From contig NZ_JAKFGB010000014.1 in NCBI RefSeq assembly GCF_022267515.1, positions 682,001 through 746,000 on the forward strand: a stretch of 64,000 nt of DNA, read 5' to 3'. The position numbers and the translations under genes were made by a program. This DNA comes from Rubinisphaera margarita (lineage in GTDB: Bacteria; Planctomycetota; Planctomycetia; Planctomycetales; Planctomycetaceae). This document shows, piece by piece, positions 20,838 to 29,989 of the stretch; position 1 is the first letter of the stretch; every line of letters begins with the position of its first letter. Under the pieces are notes generated by a model. The model was not told the origin of the DNA, ran no database searches, and saw only the letters and a program-made list of their open reading frames with translations.

Positions 20838-22346
20838 ATGTTCTCCGAGAGCAATTCACTTCAGCTTCGCGCCGAGTTCTTTACGATCGGCTGTATTCTC
20901 CTGTTTTCATTCCTCCTGAACAGTTGGAACAATGATTTTCCGCTCGGCTATCACGGCGATGAGCCCAAGAAAGCCAGATTCATCCTGGATGGCACTCAGG
21001 ATTACCATCACCCGATTCTAATTCTGCAGTTGTCCCGTATCGGTAACGCCATCTTGGGCTTTGAGGAAGAGAGCGGCGCGGTTCTAATCGGCCGGTTCGT
21101 CTCGGCGTTGGCTGGCACCGCGATCGTCTGGTTCACGTATCTTTTGGCCCTCCGATGTTTGCCTGGCCGATGGTCTCTGCTCGCTGCATTGCTTACAGCA
21201 ACGTCTCCGATTCTGGTAATTCACGCGCACTACCTGAAAGAAGACATTCTTTTCACGGCCTGTGCTCTCGCGTCGGTACTGGCATGGTTGCGATTCTGGC
21301 AGAACGTTCCCATGCTTCCCAGCATTTGTCTTGCAGGGCTGGCGATGGGCCTGTCCATGTCGGCTCACTACAAGTCCGTGTTATTGTGGCCTCTGGCACT
21401 CGCGATTCCTTTCTTCGACGGTTCATCATTGCGTGCAATACTCACACGTCTGCCGGCCTTGGCTGGAATTTTCTTCCTGTCTGAATTCGTATTCTTCAGC
21501 GTGAATTATCCCATTTTGATTGATCCCGACATTTTTCTATCGGGATTGAACCATGAATATACCCACGCTGCGTTTGGACACTCGCTGCATATCAGTGCTT
21601 TAGACTATTACTTTCTGTTTCACTTGCGTTTCAGCCTTATTCCAGGGCTGACCCTGCCAATCGTGGTTCTGGCGATCGTGGGACTCCTGTGGATCTTGGG
21701 GAGTTGGAAGACAGTGTCGGTCACCGCACGCATACTGGTTACGTACGCGGTCGTTTATTATGTCGTTCCAGAATTGGTGCCCTCAAAGCCAGCGCCAGAT
21801 TTCGCGCGATACGTCCTCCAGGTGGCACCCGCCCTGATCGTGCTAGCCGTAATCGGCATGGAACGACTGGCTGTGACAATGGTGCCTCACATTTTCAAAC
21901 CGGCTTATCTGGTCCTGATCGGAGTATGCGTTGCGTGGCCTGCGTTTCTCAGCGTGGCACTGGACCATCATCTGGCGAGCGATACGCGGCAGGTGGCTCA
22001 GGAGTGGATTAACGAACGCGACGAGAAAGCCATCTATGAACACTACGCCCACGAAAGCTGGGACTGCGTTTCTCTAGCCGATCTCGATCTCGCTCAGGTG
22101 CGCAGCAGCGGCGTGAGATATCTTGTGGCGAGCGATTTCCGGTACGAACGCTACTTCCGAGGCGTGAAAATGGAAGGCCAGAGCGATCTCGTGCACGACC
22201 GACATCGCGCCTACGAGCACCTTTTTCAGGGGACAGTGCAGATCATCAGGCCGGCATTCCGCAGTTATGCCTTCAGCAATCCGACGATCCGGATCATTGA
22301 CCTCGACAAGCTTCCGCCACTTGCCATCAGTCAACGGGGAGAGTAG
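20838..22346 (+). CDS. GT-C (PMT/ArnT-like) membrane glycosyltransferase
   Basis: 502 aa from ATG 20838, the start that places the first membrane helix near the N-terminus. The first loop has GYHGDEPKKARFI, with the acidic pair after helix 1 used by GT-C enzymes, and about ten hydrophobic segments follow. A soluble C-terminal tail of about 110 residues ends it. It would transfer a sugar from a polyprenyl-phosphate donor on the outer face of the membrane. The next gene starts 3 nt after its stop, so the two form an operon. Confidence 0.78.
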   Translation: MFSESNSLQLRAEFFTIGCILLFSFLLNSWNNDFPLGYHGDEPKKARFILDGTQDYHHPILILQLSRIGNAILGFEEESGAVLIGRFVSALAGTAIVWFTYLLALRCLPGRWSLLAALLTATSPILVIHAHYLKEDILFTACALASVLAWLRFWQNVPMLPSICLAGLAMGLSMSAHYKSVLLWPLALAIPFFDGSSLRAILTRLPALAGIFFLSEFVFFSVNYPILIDPDIFLSGLNHEYTHAAFGHSLHISALDYYFLFHLRFSLIPGLTLPIVVLAIVGLLWILGSWKTVSVTARILVTYAVVYYVVPELVPSKPAPDFARYVLQVAPALIVLAVIGMERLAVTMVPHIFKPAYLVLIGVCVAWPAFLSVALDHHLASDTRQVAQEWINERDEKAIYEHYAHESWDCVSLADLDLAQVRSSGVRYLVASDFRYERYFRGVKMEGQSDLVHDRHRAYEHLFQGTVQIIRPAFRSYAFSNPTIRIIDLDKLPPLAISQRGE

Positions 22347-22348
22347 GC

Positions 22349-24121
22349 ATGACTCTACCACTGAAAAAGCACTGGCAGATGATCGCATTCTGGGCCTTGT
22401 TGTTGACCCACACAGGGCTTCTTGCTTACTCAGCTGCGGTTCACAGTCCGAACGCCAATGAGCCTGCCCATCTGGCGGCGGGAGTCAGTCACTGGGAGTT
22501 CGGCCGCTTTGAACTCTATCGCGTGAACCCTCCGTTAGTGCGGATGGTTGCTGCGATCCCAACTGTCTTGCTCGGCTACGAAGAGGACTGGTCTTCTTAC
22601 AACGACTATCCCGGCTCACGATGTGTGTTCTACGTCGGCCCCGACTTCATGTGGGCCAATGGATACCGTTCGCTCTGGCTGACCACCTATGGTCGCTGGG
22701 CCTGTATTCCATTTTGTCTGGTGGGAATCTGTGTTTGCTATCGCTGGTCCCGCGAACTGTACGGCCCGATGGCTGGGTTGCTCTCCATGTCTCTTTGGGC
22801 TTTCTCACCGAGCATGATCGCGCATGGCAGTTTTTTTACGCCGGATGCCCATGCGGCCTCAATGGGCTTACTTGCCGCTTATCTTTTCTGGAAATGGCTC
22901 AAAGAGCCGGACTGGTTTCATGCAGTCCTGGCGGGGACCGGCGTCGGACTTGCGCTGGCGACGAAGTCAACTTGGATCGTTCTGCTAGGTCTATGGCCGG
23001 CACTGTGGCTGGTGTGGAGGCTATTCCGACGACAGCAGGAAAACGCAACCGAAGGACACAGTCGTCCTCCCGTCATTCAACTGATCCTGTTGCTGCTGAT
23101 CGGGCTCAATGTCCTCCACTTGGCCTATTTTTATGAAGGAAGCTTTCCGCGGCTCGGCAGTTTTGAGTTCGTAAGCCACTCTCTGAAGGGAAATGAGGAG
23201 GAGGGCGTCGGGAATCGTTTTCGGGGTACATGGCTGGAGCATCTCCCGCTGCCGTTGCCTCGTGAGTTTGTGGCGGGCATCGACGTTCAGAAACATGACC
23301 TCGATCGCCCGCGTCAGACGTATTTCCGCGGACGACTCCACGATCACGGCTTCTGGTATTACTACCTCTATGCAATCGCGATCAAAGTACCGATCGGCAC
23401 TCAGCTATTATGGCTAGCCGCACTTATAGCGTTCGTCACAGGATGCCACGGCCGGAACTTTTGTGATGAAATGATTCTGTTCATCCCCGTGGCCATCATC
23501 ATGGTACTAGTGAGTTCTCAGACGAATTACAACGCACACTTGCGATACGTTCTGGGAGCCTTCCCGTTTCTTTTTGTCCTGGCAGGCCGGTTGTCTCAGA
23601 GAGAAGGATTTTCTGTCCATCTCAGACGGTGGGCAGTCGGCGGATGTTTGGTGTGGACGGTAGGGTCGACATTGCTCTGCTACCCTCATTGCCTATCTTA
23701 TTTCAACGAGACGATCGGAGGCTCACGGAACGGATACAAGCATCTCGCGAACAGCAATCTGGACTGGGGGCAGGACTTACTATTTCTAAGTTGGTGGCTC
23801 GAAGAAAAGGGCCACTCAGAAAAGATTGAACTTGTCTATTACGGGCTGTTCGATCCGGCGATCGTGGGCATCGATTACGAAAACCCAGCGATCGTTCGGT
23901 CCGACGTGAGACTAGTGGACCGAGAGCAACAACGTCGGTTGGGATTCGTGAGTTCTAACTTCAGGGCAGGTATGGAGTTTTTCCAATGGAACGGCACCGG
24001 TAAAGCCACAGATTTCGCTGGCTATGACGCGGAAGACGTGCGACTCCATTCAATTCGGTCGATCATGTCATTTGACCGGCAGACCGATCTAAAGAGAGCA
24101 AGTCAGAAGGTGGCGAAATAA
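22349..24121 (+). CDS. Second GT-C family membrane glycosyltransferase
   Basis: 590 aa with about eleven membrane helices. After helix 1 the motif NANEPAHLAAGVSHWEFGRFELYRVNPPL matches GT39-like enzymes (acidic Glu then His, and an NPPL block). Later landmarks are FTPDAHAASMGLLAAY, the LRYVLGAFPFLFVLAGR segment and NSNLDWGQDLL, typical of planctomycete members. Two tandem GT-C genes suggest assembly or decoration of a surface glycan. IS debris follows immediately downstream. Confidence 0.8.
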   Translation: MTLPLKKHWQMIAFWALLLTHTGLLAYSAAVHSPNANEPAHLAAGVSHWEFGRFELYRVNPPLVRMVAAIPTVLLGYEEDWSSYNDYPGSRCVFYVGPDFMWANGYRSLWLTTYGRWACIPFCLVGICVCYRWSRELYGPMAGLLSMSLWAFSPSMIAHGSFFTPDAHAASMGLLAAYLFWKWLKEPDWFHAVLAGTGVGLALATKSTWIVLLGLWPALWLVWRLFRRQQENATEGHSRPPVIQLILLLLIGLNVLHLAYFYEGSFPRLGSFEFVSHSLKGNEEEGVGNRFRGTWLEHLPLPLPREFVAGIDVQKHDLDRPRQTYFRGRLHDHGFWYYYLYAIAIKVPIGTQLLWLAALIAFVTGCHGRNFCDEMILFIPVAIIMVLVSSQTNYNAHLRYVLGAFPFLFVLAGRLSQREGFSVHLRRWAVGGCLVWTVGSTLLCYPHCLSYFNETIGGSRNGYKHLANSNLDWGQDLLFLSWWLEEKGHSEKIELVYYGLFDPAIVGIDYENPAIVRSDVRLVDREQQRRLGFVSSNFRAGMEFFQWNGTGKATDFAGYDAEDVRLHSIRSIMSFDRQTDLKRASQKVAK

Positions 24122-24179
24122 TCGAATCGCATTCGAGATCATTCACGCAAACGAATCGATCCCTGTCAAGCCGATAATA

Positions 24180-24375
24180 TTAAAATGGTAGCACTGACGA
24201 CTTTTCAGAGAGCTCGAAGACATGAGCGTGTTACATACCCGTCGGACACTGGTCTGAAGGAAATGGCTCAGCCAGGCGAACGTCCGTTCGATCCGGCAGC
24301 GAAGATCATAGAAGCGTTGATCGCGGCAGTTGGGACGGCGAGCGTAATTTTTCGCTTCTCCGCCACCGGTGTGTG
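24180..24375 (-). pseudogene. Transposase C-terminal remnant (IS4/IS5-like)
   Basis: The minus-strand frame reads RFYDLRCRIERTFAWLSHF, close to the Y-x2-R-x3-ER-x-FAW signature at the end of IS4/IS5-family transposases. The N-terminal catalytic part is missing. It differs in sequence from the adjacent IS and lies outside its inverted repeats, so it is older debris. Confidence 0.6.
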
Positions 24376-24441
24376 ACAATGAAGCTAGGACCGTAAAGCC
24401 CGACACGGCGACAGAGGCACCGGGAATGGGCGGTCGTGTCC

Positions 24442-25395
24442 TAGGTTCTGTCCCTAAAGTCATTTGGCGAGCATTCGGAGGTATCTCTGGATGATCACTA
24501 GTTCTCTAATCCAGAGATACCTGATGGCTGTCTTTTCAAAGCGGGCAAACACGCAGCGGCTTTCCTTCAGGCAGCCAATGAGTCGCTCCACGATGTTACG
24601 TCTGCGATATTGCTCCTTTTCAAATTCCACTGCACGTTTCTTGCGTTCTTCATTTTTCTTCGAGGGGATCACTGGCATGATCTCGAGTTGCAAGAGCATC
24701 TGGTCGATCCAGTCGGCCCGTTACTCTTTGTCGCCGGCCAGGGCGAGGGGCCACGCGATGACTTTTCCCGCTCCGGTCGTCATCTCCGCATCAATGCCGT
24801 TGAGTCGCTCCACCACGGTGGTGTTCTCGTGAGCCTGGCCCGGACTGAGTTCAAAGTGGATCGGACACCCGGACACGTCGCAGACGAGATGGGTCTTCGT
24901 CGAAAAACCACCTCGCGAGCCGCCTGATGTGTGAGGGTTCTTCCGGCTCCGCTTTTTTCCCGCCCGCCGCACAGCGAGTCGCCCGGACGATGGTTCTGTC
25001 GACGCACCAAAGTTCGCTATTAATCCCCTGTTCATCCACGATTCGCTGCAGCAGTCGCCGTTTGACTTCGTCGCTCGTGCCATCGGAATTCCATTTGTCA
25101 CAGTGGTTGTAAACGGTCTTCCACGGGCCAAATTCTTCAGGAAGATCACGCCATGGTGCCCCCGTGCGCAACCGCCATAAAATCGCATTCATCAATGTCG
25201 CGAGGATTCACGGGCGGTCGTCCTGTCGCAGCTGGTTTGGGAAACACCTCTGCGATCAACTCCCATTCTTCGTTCGTTAATTGATGTCGCGCCATCCCTG
25301 GTCTTTCCTGGATTTGACTCCGTTCACTTGCTCCTCGCCTTGATTCTCGCCGTTCTTCTCCAAACAGAAAAGAGCAGTTTAGGGACAGAGCCTAA
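24442..25395. mobile_element. Decayed IS5-family insertion sequence (IS427-like), about 0.95 kb
   Basis: The ends carry imperfect inverted repeats: TAGGTTCTGTCCCTAAAGT at the left and, read inward, TAGGCTCTGTCCCTAAACT at the right (17 of 19 match). The outermost TA on both sides could be the target duplication. Size and the two-frame transposase layout fit the IS427 group. Confidence 0.8.
24460..25295 (-). pseudogene. IS5-family transposase, frameshifted and interrupted by a stop
   Basis: From ATG 25295 the frame reads MARHQLTNEEWELIAEVFPK, then shifts around 25200 to NAILWRLRTGAPWRDLPEEFG. A run of six A (in GGGAAAAAAGCGG) marks the point where IS427-type elements use -1 frameshifting, leading to SRGGFSTKTHLVCDVSG and LSPGQAHENT. 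An in-frame TAA then follows GDKE, where the family normally has Tyr. The C-terminal frame resumes as RRRNIVERLIGCLKESR. The A-run shift may be programmed, but the first shift and the stop indicate an inactive copy. Confidence 0.8.
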
Positions 25396-25410
25396 CACAA
25401 CCTTGGCTCT

Positions 25411-25629
25411 CTACGTGAACAGAAATTTCCTGGGCAGAGCGATTGCTGTTGGCTGAATATCCGTTGTAAATAGGGGGACAATTTCCTGGAGGCCATCTGG
25501 AAAGGTGAATAGTTGCTCGGTGTTCTCGTGTAATTGCAAACTGGGTTCATTTGCCCACCGCATCTTGCTTTGCTCAACCGTCACTTCCAAGGCAGGGGTT
25601 AGTCCATCCTCGGCGACACGGTATATCAC
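25411..25629 (-). CDS. Small hypothetical protein
   Basis: 72 aa starting at a GTG directly abutting the stop of the upstream gene (25630), an arrangement compatible with coupling. No motif is recognised. It ends 16 nt before the right end of the IS, so it could also be a truncated relic. Confidence 0.35.
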   Translation of the reverse strand: MIYRVAEDGLTPALEVTVEQSKMRWANEPSLQLHENTEQLFTFPDGLQEIVPLFTTDIQPTAIALPRKFLFT

Positions 25630-26793
25630 TTAAGCCTTACGTCGCTTTCTCCATTGCCAAAAGAGCAAAATAACACCTAGCGCCATAACGTTGACTCCGA
25701 GTAGTAGATAGGGTAACCCGGGATTCGAACTTGAGGTAAGGTCACTAGCCCTTCGATAAAAAGGAACTTTTGCAATGGTCGAGCCATCCCACTCGTACCG
25801 GTCTCGAGGATCGACATCATCCTTCAATAGAGACACTGGAGTTCCTATCGGAATGCCTAAGGCATTTAGTGAAAACATCTCCGGATCAATCGGCTCGTTC
25901 AGTGACAGGATCTCAATGTCGCAGTGCGACTCACTCTGCAACTGTCCATTATCGTAGCTCATGACAGAGTGCTTTTTCGGAACCCAAATGTCGGTTCCAT
26001 CTAATAGAGTTACCTCAGTGTTCGACACCACTTTCGAGATCCACCCGTTTCCATAGTCGGTGGAACGCTCAACTCTCACAACTGACGGTCCACGATTTTC
26101 GTCAATGTAAACGCTGATTCGCTTTGGGGTGTCCTTCAACTCGAGTGAGTTATTTTGACCACTTTGTGTAAATGACAGGACTTGAACAGGATACCCATTA
26201 ATCTCGTCCCGCGTCAAAGTGAAGTCACTTCGTCCTTCTCCACGTATGGTGGAATCGATAAAAAAGGCCCGGTCATCGTCGTAAATACCAAAGCCATTCA
26301 TTCCTACTTTCCGCAGATCAATATAGTGATTATCCGATGTGAAAAACTCCTGAGGAGGGGACACGGAAACGACTACTGTATACTCGACCGCCGGTATGCT
26401 TGACCAGGTCACGGAAGCGTCGGGAGAATAAACTATATAGTCTGCCCCAACGTGTGGTTCCGCTTCTTCGGATTTTAATTTCTCAGTTATTGCTAGGTCA
26501 ACTTTGTCAAAGCGAAAATAGTCGCCATCAAAGTATACCGTCGACTCGGTGGGTACCATTGGGGATGAGAGTTTATGTATATACCCAGACGAAGAGTATC
26601 GGACAACGCTCGAGTTAATCTTCTGCCGATTCAATAGAACGGCGGTTTCTAGCCTGTCTATTTCGTCAGTGGGGCCGGGGTGAATGTCATTGTTGACGTT
26701 TAGATTATCCATCGCAGAGATCGCTGAGGTTAGCGCAAGGTGACACGTGATAATTAGCTTTACCGTGATGTTGACTTTAGCCATGCGGCGCAC
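25630..26793 (-). CDS. Exported membrane-anchored protein, unknown
   Basis: 387 aa or slightly fewer (Met4 is an alternative start). An N-terminal signal (VKLIITCHLALTSAISA) and a C-terminal membrane helix (YLLLGVNVMALGVILLFW) followed by basic WRKRRKA suggest an exported domain held by its C-terminus. The middle is beta-rich, with no catalytic motif recognised. Codon use and GC are lower than in the flanking backbone genes. Confidence 0.65.
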   Translation of the reverse strand: MRRMAKVNITVKLIITCHLALTSAISAMDNLNVNNDIHPGPTDEIDRLETAVLLNRQKINSSVVRYSSSGYIHKLSSPMVPTESTVYFDGDYFRFDKVDLAITEKLKSEEAEPHVGADYIVYSPDASVTWSSIPAVEYTVVVSVSPPQEFFTSDNHYIDLRKVGMNGFGIYDDDRAFFIDSTIRGEGRSDFTLTRDEINGYPVQVLSFTQSGQNNSLELKDTPKRISVYIDENRGPSVVRVERSTDYGNGWISKVVSNTEVTLLDGTDIWVPKKHSVMSYDNGQLQSESHCDIEILSLNEPIDPEMFSLNALGIPIGTPVSLLKDDVDPRDRYEWDGSTIAKVPFYRRASDLTSSSNPGLPYLLLGVNVMALGVILLFWQWRKRRKA

Positions 26794-26958
26794 TCATAAC
26801 TATGTTCAGGTGGGGAATACGTGGGATCACATTTTAGGCGCGAAAGCCTAGTGCCGCGCAGTAAGCACTGCAGTCGGCTTCCACTCTTGTGAATACTTGA
26901 TTGTCTACTGAGCGGAAAAGCGGCACCTTCACTTCAGTGAACTACAGTTGCCAAGGGT

Positions 26959-27342
26959 CTAGTAAAGGCACTGCTCCGCAGCCATAATCGGTTCTTTTGA
27001 AACAACAGGCTGGGCCCCAGGAACCCGTTGGCAATTGCCGCCTTCCGACGGGCCTGTCCACATGCATGCATATACGGTCGCGCAATTTGCGACTGAGACA
27101 GGGTGCTGCTTAGCCTCAGTCCGGGATCCGTTCTGAAACTCTGAGCCAAAAAGGTTCTGCTGCAAATTAGTTCGCTCGCTCTTCGTTCCGCAGAGTGACG
27201 AATCTCCAATATCGCCGCATGCTAAACGTGTGCACGTGGAGCGCTTGGGGACAGTGTTTGGACAACCAACGAGAATGGTTCCTGCATTTAAGGCTGCGAG
27301 CGTGGCCAGCAGGCATGCAACAGAGAAGAGGCGATGGGCCAT
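26959..27342 (-). CDS. Small secreted Cys-rich protein
   Basis: 127 aa from ATG 27342, preceded by GAAAGG. A signal peptide (LFSVACLLATLAALNAGTI) is followed by a short mature chain with eight or more Cys, spaced as in VGCPNT, CTRLACGDIGDSSLC, ANCATVYACMW and GNC-QR. Disulfides are likely. Such small Cys-rich secreted proteins occur beside DUF1573 genes in planctomycetes, as here. Function unknown. The longer frame upstream has no signal peptide. Confidence 0.6.
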   Translation of the reverse strand: MAHRLFSVACLLATLAALNAGTILVGCPNTVPKRSTCTRLACGDIGDSSLCGTKSERTNLQQNLFGSEFQNGSRTEAKQHPVSVANCATVYACMWTGPSEGGNCQRVPGAQPVVSKEPIMAAEQCLY

Positions 27343-27446
27343 GAGAAGATACCTTTCATAACGATGGGCAATAGTGTTAGGCATAGTGCAAGAGTGAATA
27401 ATCGCCAACAAGAGCCGTTTGGCAGAAGCCCCAGTTAGGGATGCCA

Positions 27447-27866
27447 TTATGACGGTGGCGACGGACGGTCTGAGGGGCGGATTGTGCCGAAAATCTGTAG
27501 TATAAGCACTTTGGAAGTTCGAGGGTTTCGTTCGGCATAGTAATGAATGTTGATTGTCGTATCGACTGGCCCTGGCTCGCCATTTGGGTTCCATTGGAGG
27601 GAAACATTCTTGGTCGAGTGTGGTGGGATGTGGGCTCGATCAAGATCAACCTGGGTACAATCGCACTGGACCAATACAACTTCATCGCTGTTGTTAACTA
27701 GGGTGAATGATACCAATGCGCCAGTGTCAGTGATGTCGCCCCCGTCGATCTTGTCAGGTATGGCGGTAAGCATGGGGGGCATCGAATGCGTAGCAACTCC
27801 GATTGCAAGAAATGTTGCCCCGGACAGGATTAACGTAGATGCAACGATTGAAGCACGAGTAACCAT
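27447..27866 (-). CDS. DUF1573-like exported protein
   Basis: 139 aa. An N-terminal hydrophobic segment (ASTLILSGATFLAIGVA) precedes an Ig-like beta domain with FTLVNNSDEVVLV and QCDCTQVDLDRAHIPPHSTKNVSLQW, the layout of DUF1573 domains (N-x-S, C-x-C, then the basic-Pro-G-like strand). It sits just upstream of the Cys-rich secreted protein, on the same strand. Extracytoplasmic role unknown. Confidence 0.7.
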   Translation of the reverse strand: MVTRASIVASTLILSGATFLAIGVATHSMPPMLTAIPDKIDGGDITDTGALVSFTLVNNSDEVVLVQCDCTQVDLDRAHIPPHSTKNVSLQWNPNGEPGPVDTTINIHYYAERNPRTSKVLILQIFGTIRPSDRPSPPS

Positions 27867-28074
27867 AACTATGCCCGCCTAGCGTGTTTCGCGATGCGAC
27901 AATAGAAAACGATATAGAGTATGGGCGGAAGTGGGTCATTTGTCAACTGGTGGGGCACTGAAGGGGATGGAGTTCTGTTATCGCCGTGCCGCGAATTCCT
28001 TCGCTGGTAAGCTTGCAAGAGATGGTCGGGAAAGGCGGCACCCCTTCCGGGTATACAAGGTCATCTGTGGTGTG

Positions 28075-29307
28075 TTATATAACGTCATTTTTCTTTCGGA
28101 CGGTAAGGCCGCAAAAAAGTAGTAGGAGCAGTGAGGCGTCCAGACCAAGGATCAACATTCCTGCAGTGCCAAGCGTTGAGGACGCAGTTAAAAAATACGC
28201 TATGTAGGTTAAAGCAGTGCCGAAGGCGTACGCACGAAGTGGCGTTCGTCCGATTGTTCTAAACGGAAGTGTGACACTGCTTAAGGATGTACTGTAGTGG
28301 TGGCAGATAGCTTTGGACACACAGTGCGTAGCATGAACGAGGAGGCATAGATGGAATAAGCGGAGTGGTCCAGCGTGAGTCTTACTATCCAGCCAAGACT
28401 GTACTGGGAGGTGGTGCGATAATATCCGAAGTGGAAAAGTCCTGTCAGTAAGCTGAAGATAGGCTATTATAGCGACGCAAGCTAAGGCGATTGGAGCTGT
28501 TAGTTGTCGATTGAGGCAAGGTGGCGGCGGTTTGATACGGCGCGCCGCTCCGAACCACATCGAAACGGCAAACAGAAATTGCCAAGCGAAGGGGTTAAAG
28601 AACCATCCATCATGGTCATGTATTGTAGGAAGATTGAACCCGGGATGAAGTGGCGGGATAACATAAATAATCGCGGATGCACAGAGTGCACGCCCGGGTC
28701 TGTGCAACATTATTCTAAGAAGTCCGAGCATCGGTGGCAATATAATGCAATACACCGCTAGGATCTGTAGGCAGAACGGCTGGAATTGCAACGTCAATGA
28801 CGAGTATGCGAGACTCATGGTTGAGACGTTAGGTGAAATGCGTGCAGCGAGATGGATTAGTGTGTTGTTAGTCAGTCTGTGAACGGTAATGATACAGGCG
28901 GAAAGGAGTACATAGGTCGCGTAGATTTGCAGGGAGCGACGCAGGACACGTGCTAGCGAACAGTGGAAAGGTTCTCGAATCAAGCGGGTAGAGTAGATGT
29001 ATCCAAAGGTGTAGCCGGATAGACTGATAAAGACTTCCGAGACATCCGAGTAGCCCCAAGCAATTGGAGTGCATGATAGGAAAATGTTTGTATCGTCTAC
29101 CAGCCAGTCTATATGGTCAAGCATAACGATGATCAAAGCCAGTCCGCGGAAGAAATCGACGGATACCAACCTCCCCGATGGTGGTATCGGATGGTCAGAT
29201 GCATTGTTTCGGAGAATTGTTTCCGGAATGCAAGGAACTATTGGGGGTTTATAAAAAAATAGCGTCATCTTTGACGCTGCGGCGGTGACGTCAGGATTAT
29301 TCGGCAT
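28075..29307 (-). CDS. OpgC-like integral membrane acyltransferase
   Basis: 410 aa with about ten membrane helices. The start of the core, RLVSVDFFRGLALIIVMLDHI, and YSDVSEVFISLSGYTFGYIY are diagnostic of OpgC proteins, which succinylate periplasmic glucans. PPLHPGFNLP and NPFAWQFLFAVSMWFG are further family landmarks. Here the acceptor glycan is unknown. The gene overlaps the end of the LRR gene by 11 nt, implying one transcript. Confidence 0.85.
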   Translation of the reverse strand: MPNNPDVTAAASKMTLFFYKPPIVPCIPETILRNNASDHPIPPSGRLVSVDFFRGLALIIVMLDHIDWLVDDTNIFLSCTPIAWGYSDVSEVFISLSGYTFGYIYSTRLIREPFHCSLARVLRRSLQIYATYVLLSACIITVHRLTNNTLIHLAARISPNVSTMSLAYSSLTLQFQPFCLQILAVYCIILPPMLGLLRIMLHRPGRALCASAIIYVIPPLHPGFNLPTIHDHDGWFFNPFAWQFLFAVSMWFGAARRIKPPPPCLNRQLTAPIALACVAIIAYLQLTDRTFPLRILSHHLPVQSWLDSKTHAGPLRLFHLCLLVHATHCVSKAICHHYSTSLSSVTLPFRTIGRTPLRAYAFGTALTYIAYFLTASSTLGTAGMLILGLDASLLLLLFCGLTVRKKNDVI

Positions 29308-29980
29308 CGGTGACCACTCGGCATAATGGATTTGAACACCGCAGTGCTTCGTGCGGAATTCTTGTCGCTTCAGCGCCTATCATTCGGATCTCTAGAAGGT
29401 TGTAGAGCCCGGTCAATCGGTTCAGAGCCTCTGGTGTTACTGCCGTGCCCGAAAGATCCAGTTTCTGGAGGCTGAACATCTCGGCGAGGTGTTCCATTCC
29501 TTCGTCTGTGATCGATGTATTTGCCAGAAGGAGTTCTTTGACGTCTTTCAGTCCTGCAAGTTTTGAAAGTGTGCGATCCGTGATGGAGGTGTTGCTCAAA
29601 TCCAGCATTTGGAGCCGGGGCAATGTGAGATATACGTCGCGGGATTCATCCGTGATCGCCGTTCCTTTGAGCTGAAGAGTGTGGAGGCTGATCAGGTGTT
29701 TGAAGACTGCCAGATCGTTGTCGTTGAAGGAAGTCTGCCCATTCAGCATGATCCCGAAGACGCCGTAGCCTGTTTGCGGGAGGTCTTTCAGCTGTCGGAC
29801 TGTCTGGCCGGTTGCCCCGCTGCGAATAAAGAGCGTGCCTTTGTTCTTGAGCGTGCGAACGGCTGCTTCGCGAGTCGGAACAGGGTGGTTTTCCTTTGTA
29901 CAACCGACGAGGACGCAAAATAGCCATAGAGTGATCAGGCACCCCGTCGTCTGCCATGAGTTGTTGAAGTGAAGCATCAT
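29297..29980 (-). CDS. Leucine-rich-repeat lipoprotein
   Basis: 227 aa. The N-terminus (LITLWLFCVLVGCTKE) is a lipoprotein signal with Cys in GC. About five RNI-like LRRs follow, e.g. LQMLDLSNTSITDRTLSKLAG, VKELLLANTSITDEGMEHL and LQKLDLSGTAVTPEALNRL. It is probably displayed in the periplasm or at the surface for protein binding. It lies between the DUF1559 gene (9 nt upstream) and the opgC-like gene, which it overlaps. Confidence 0.85.
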   Translation of the reverse strand: MMLHFNNSWQTTGCLITLWLFCVLVGCTKENHPVPTREAAVRTLKNKGTLFIRSGATGQTVRQLKDLPQTGYGVFGIMLNGQTSFNDNDLAVFKHLISLHTLQLKGTAITDESRDVYLTLPRLQMLDLSNTSITDRTLSKLAGLKDVKELLLANTSITDEGMEHLAEMFSLQKLDLSGTAVTPEALNRLTGLYNLLEIRMIGAEATRIPHEALRCSNPLCRVVTDAE

Positions 29981-29989
29981 GATCGTCGA

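Noticed and set aside
20596..20854. Two minus-strand frames of 69 codons between the broken sulfatase and the GT-C gene
   Set aside because: No ribosome site, no motif, overlapping frames of equal length; likely chance.
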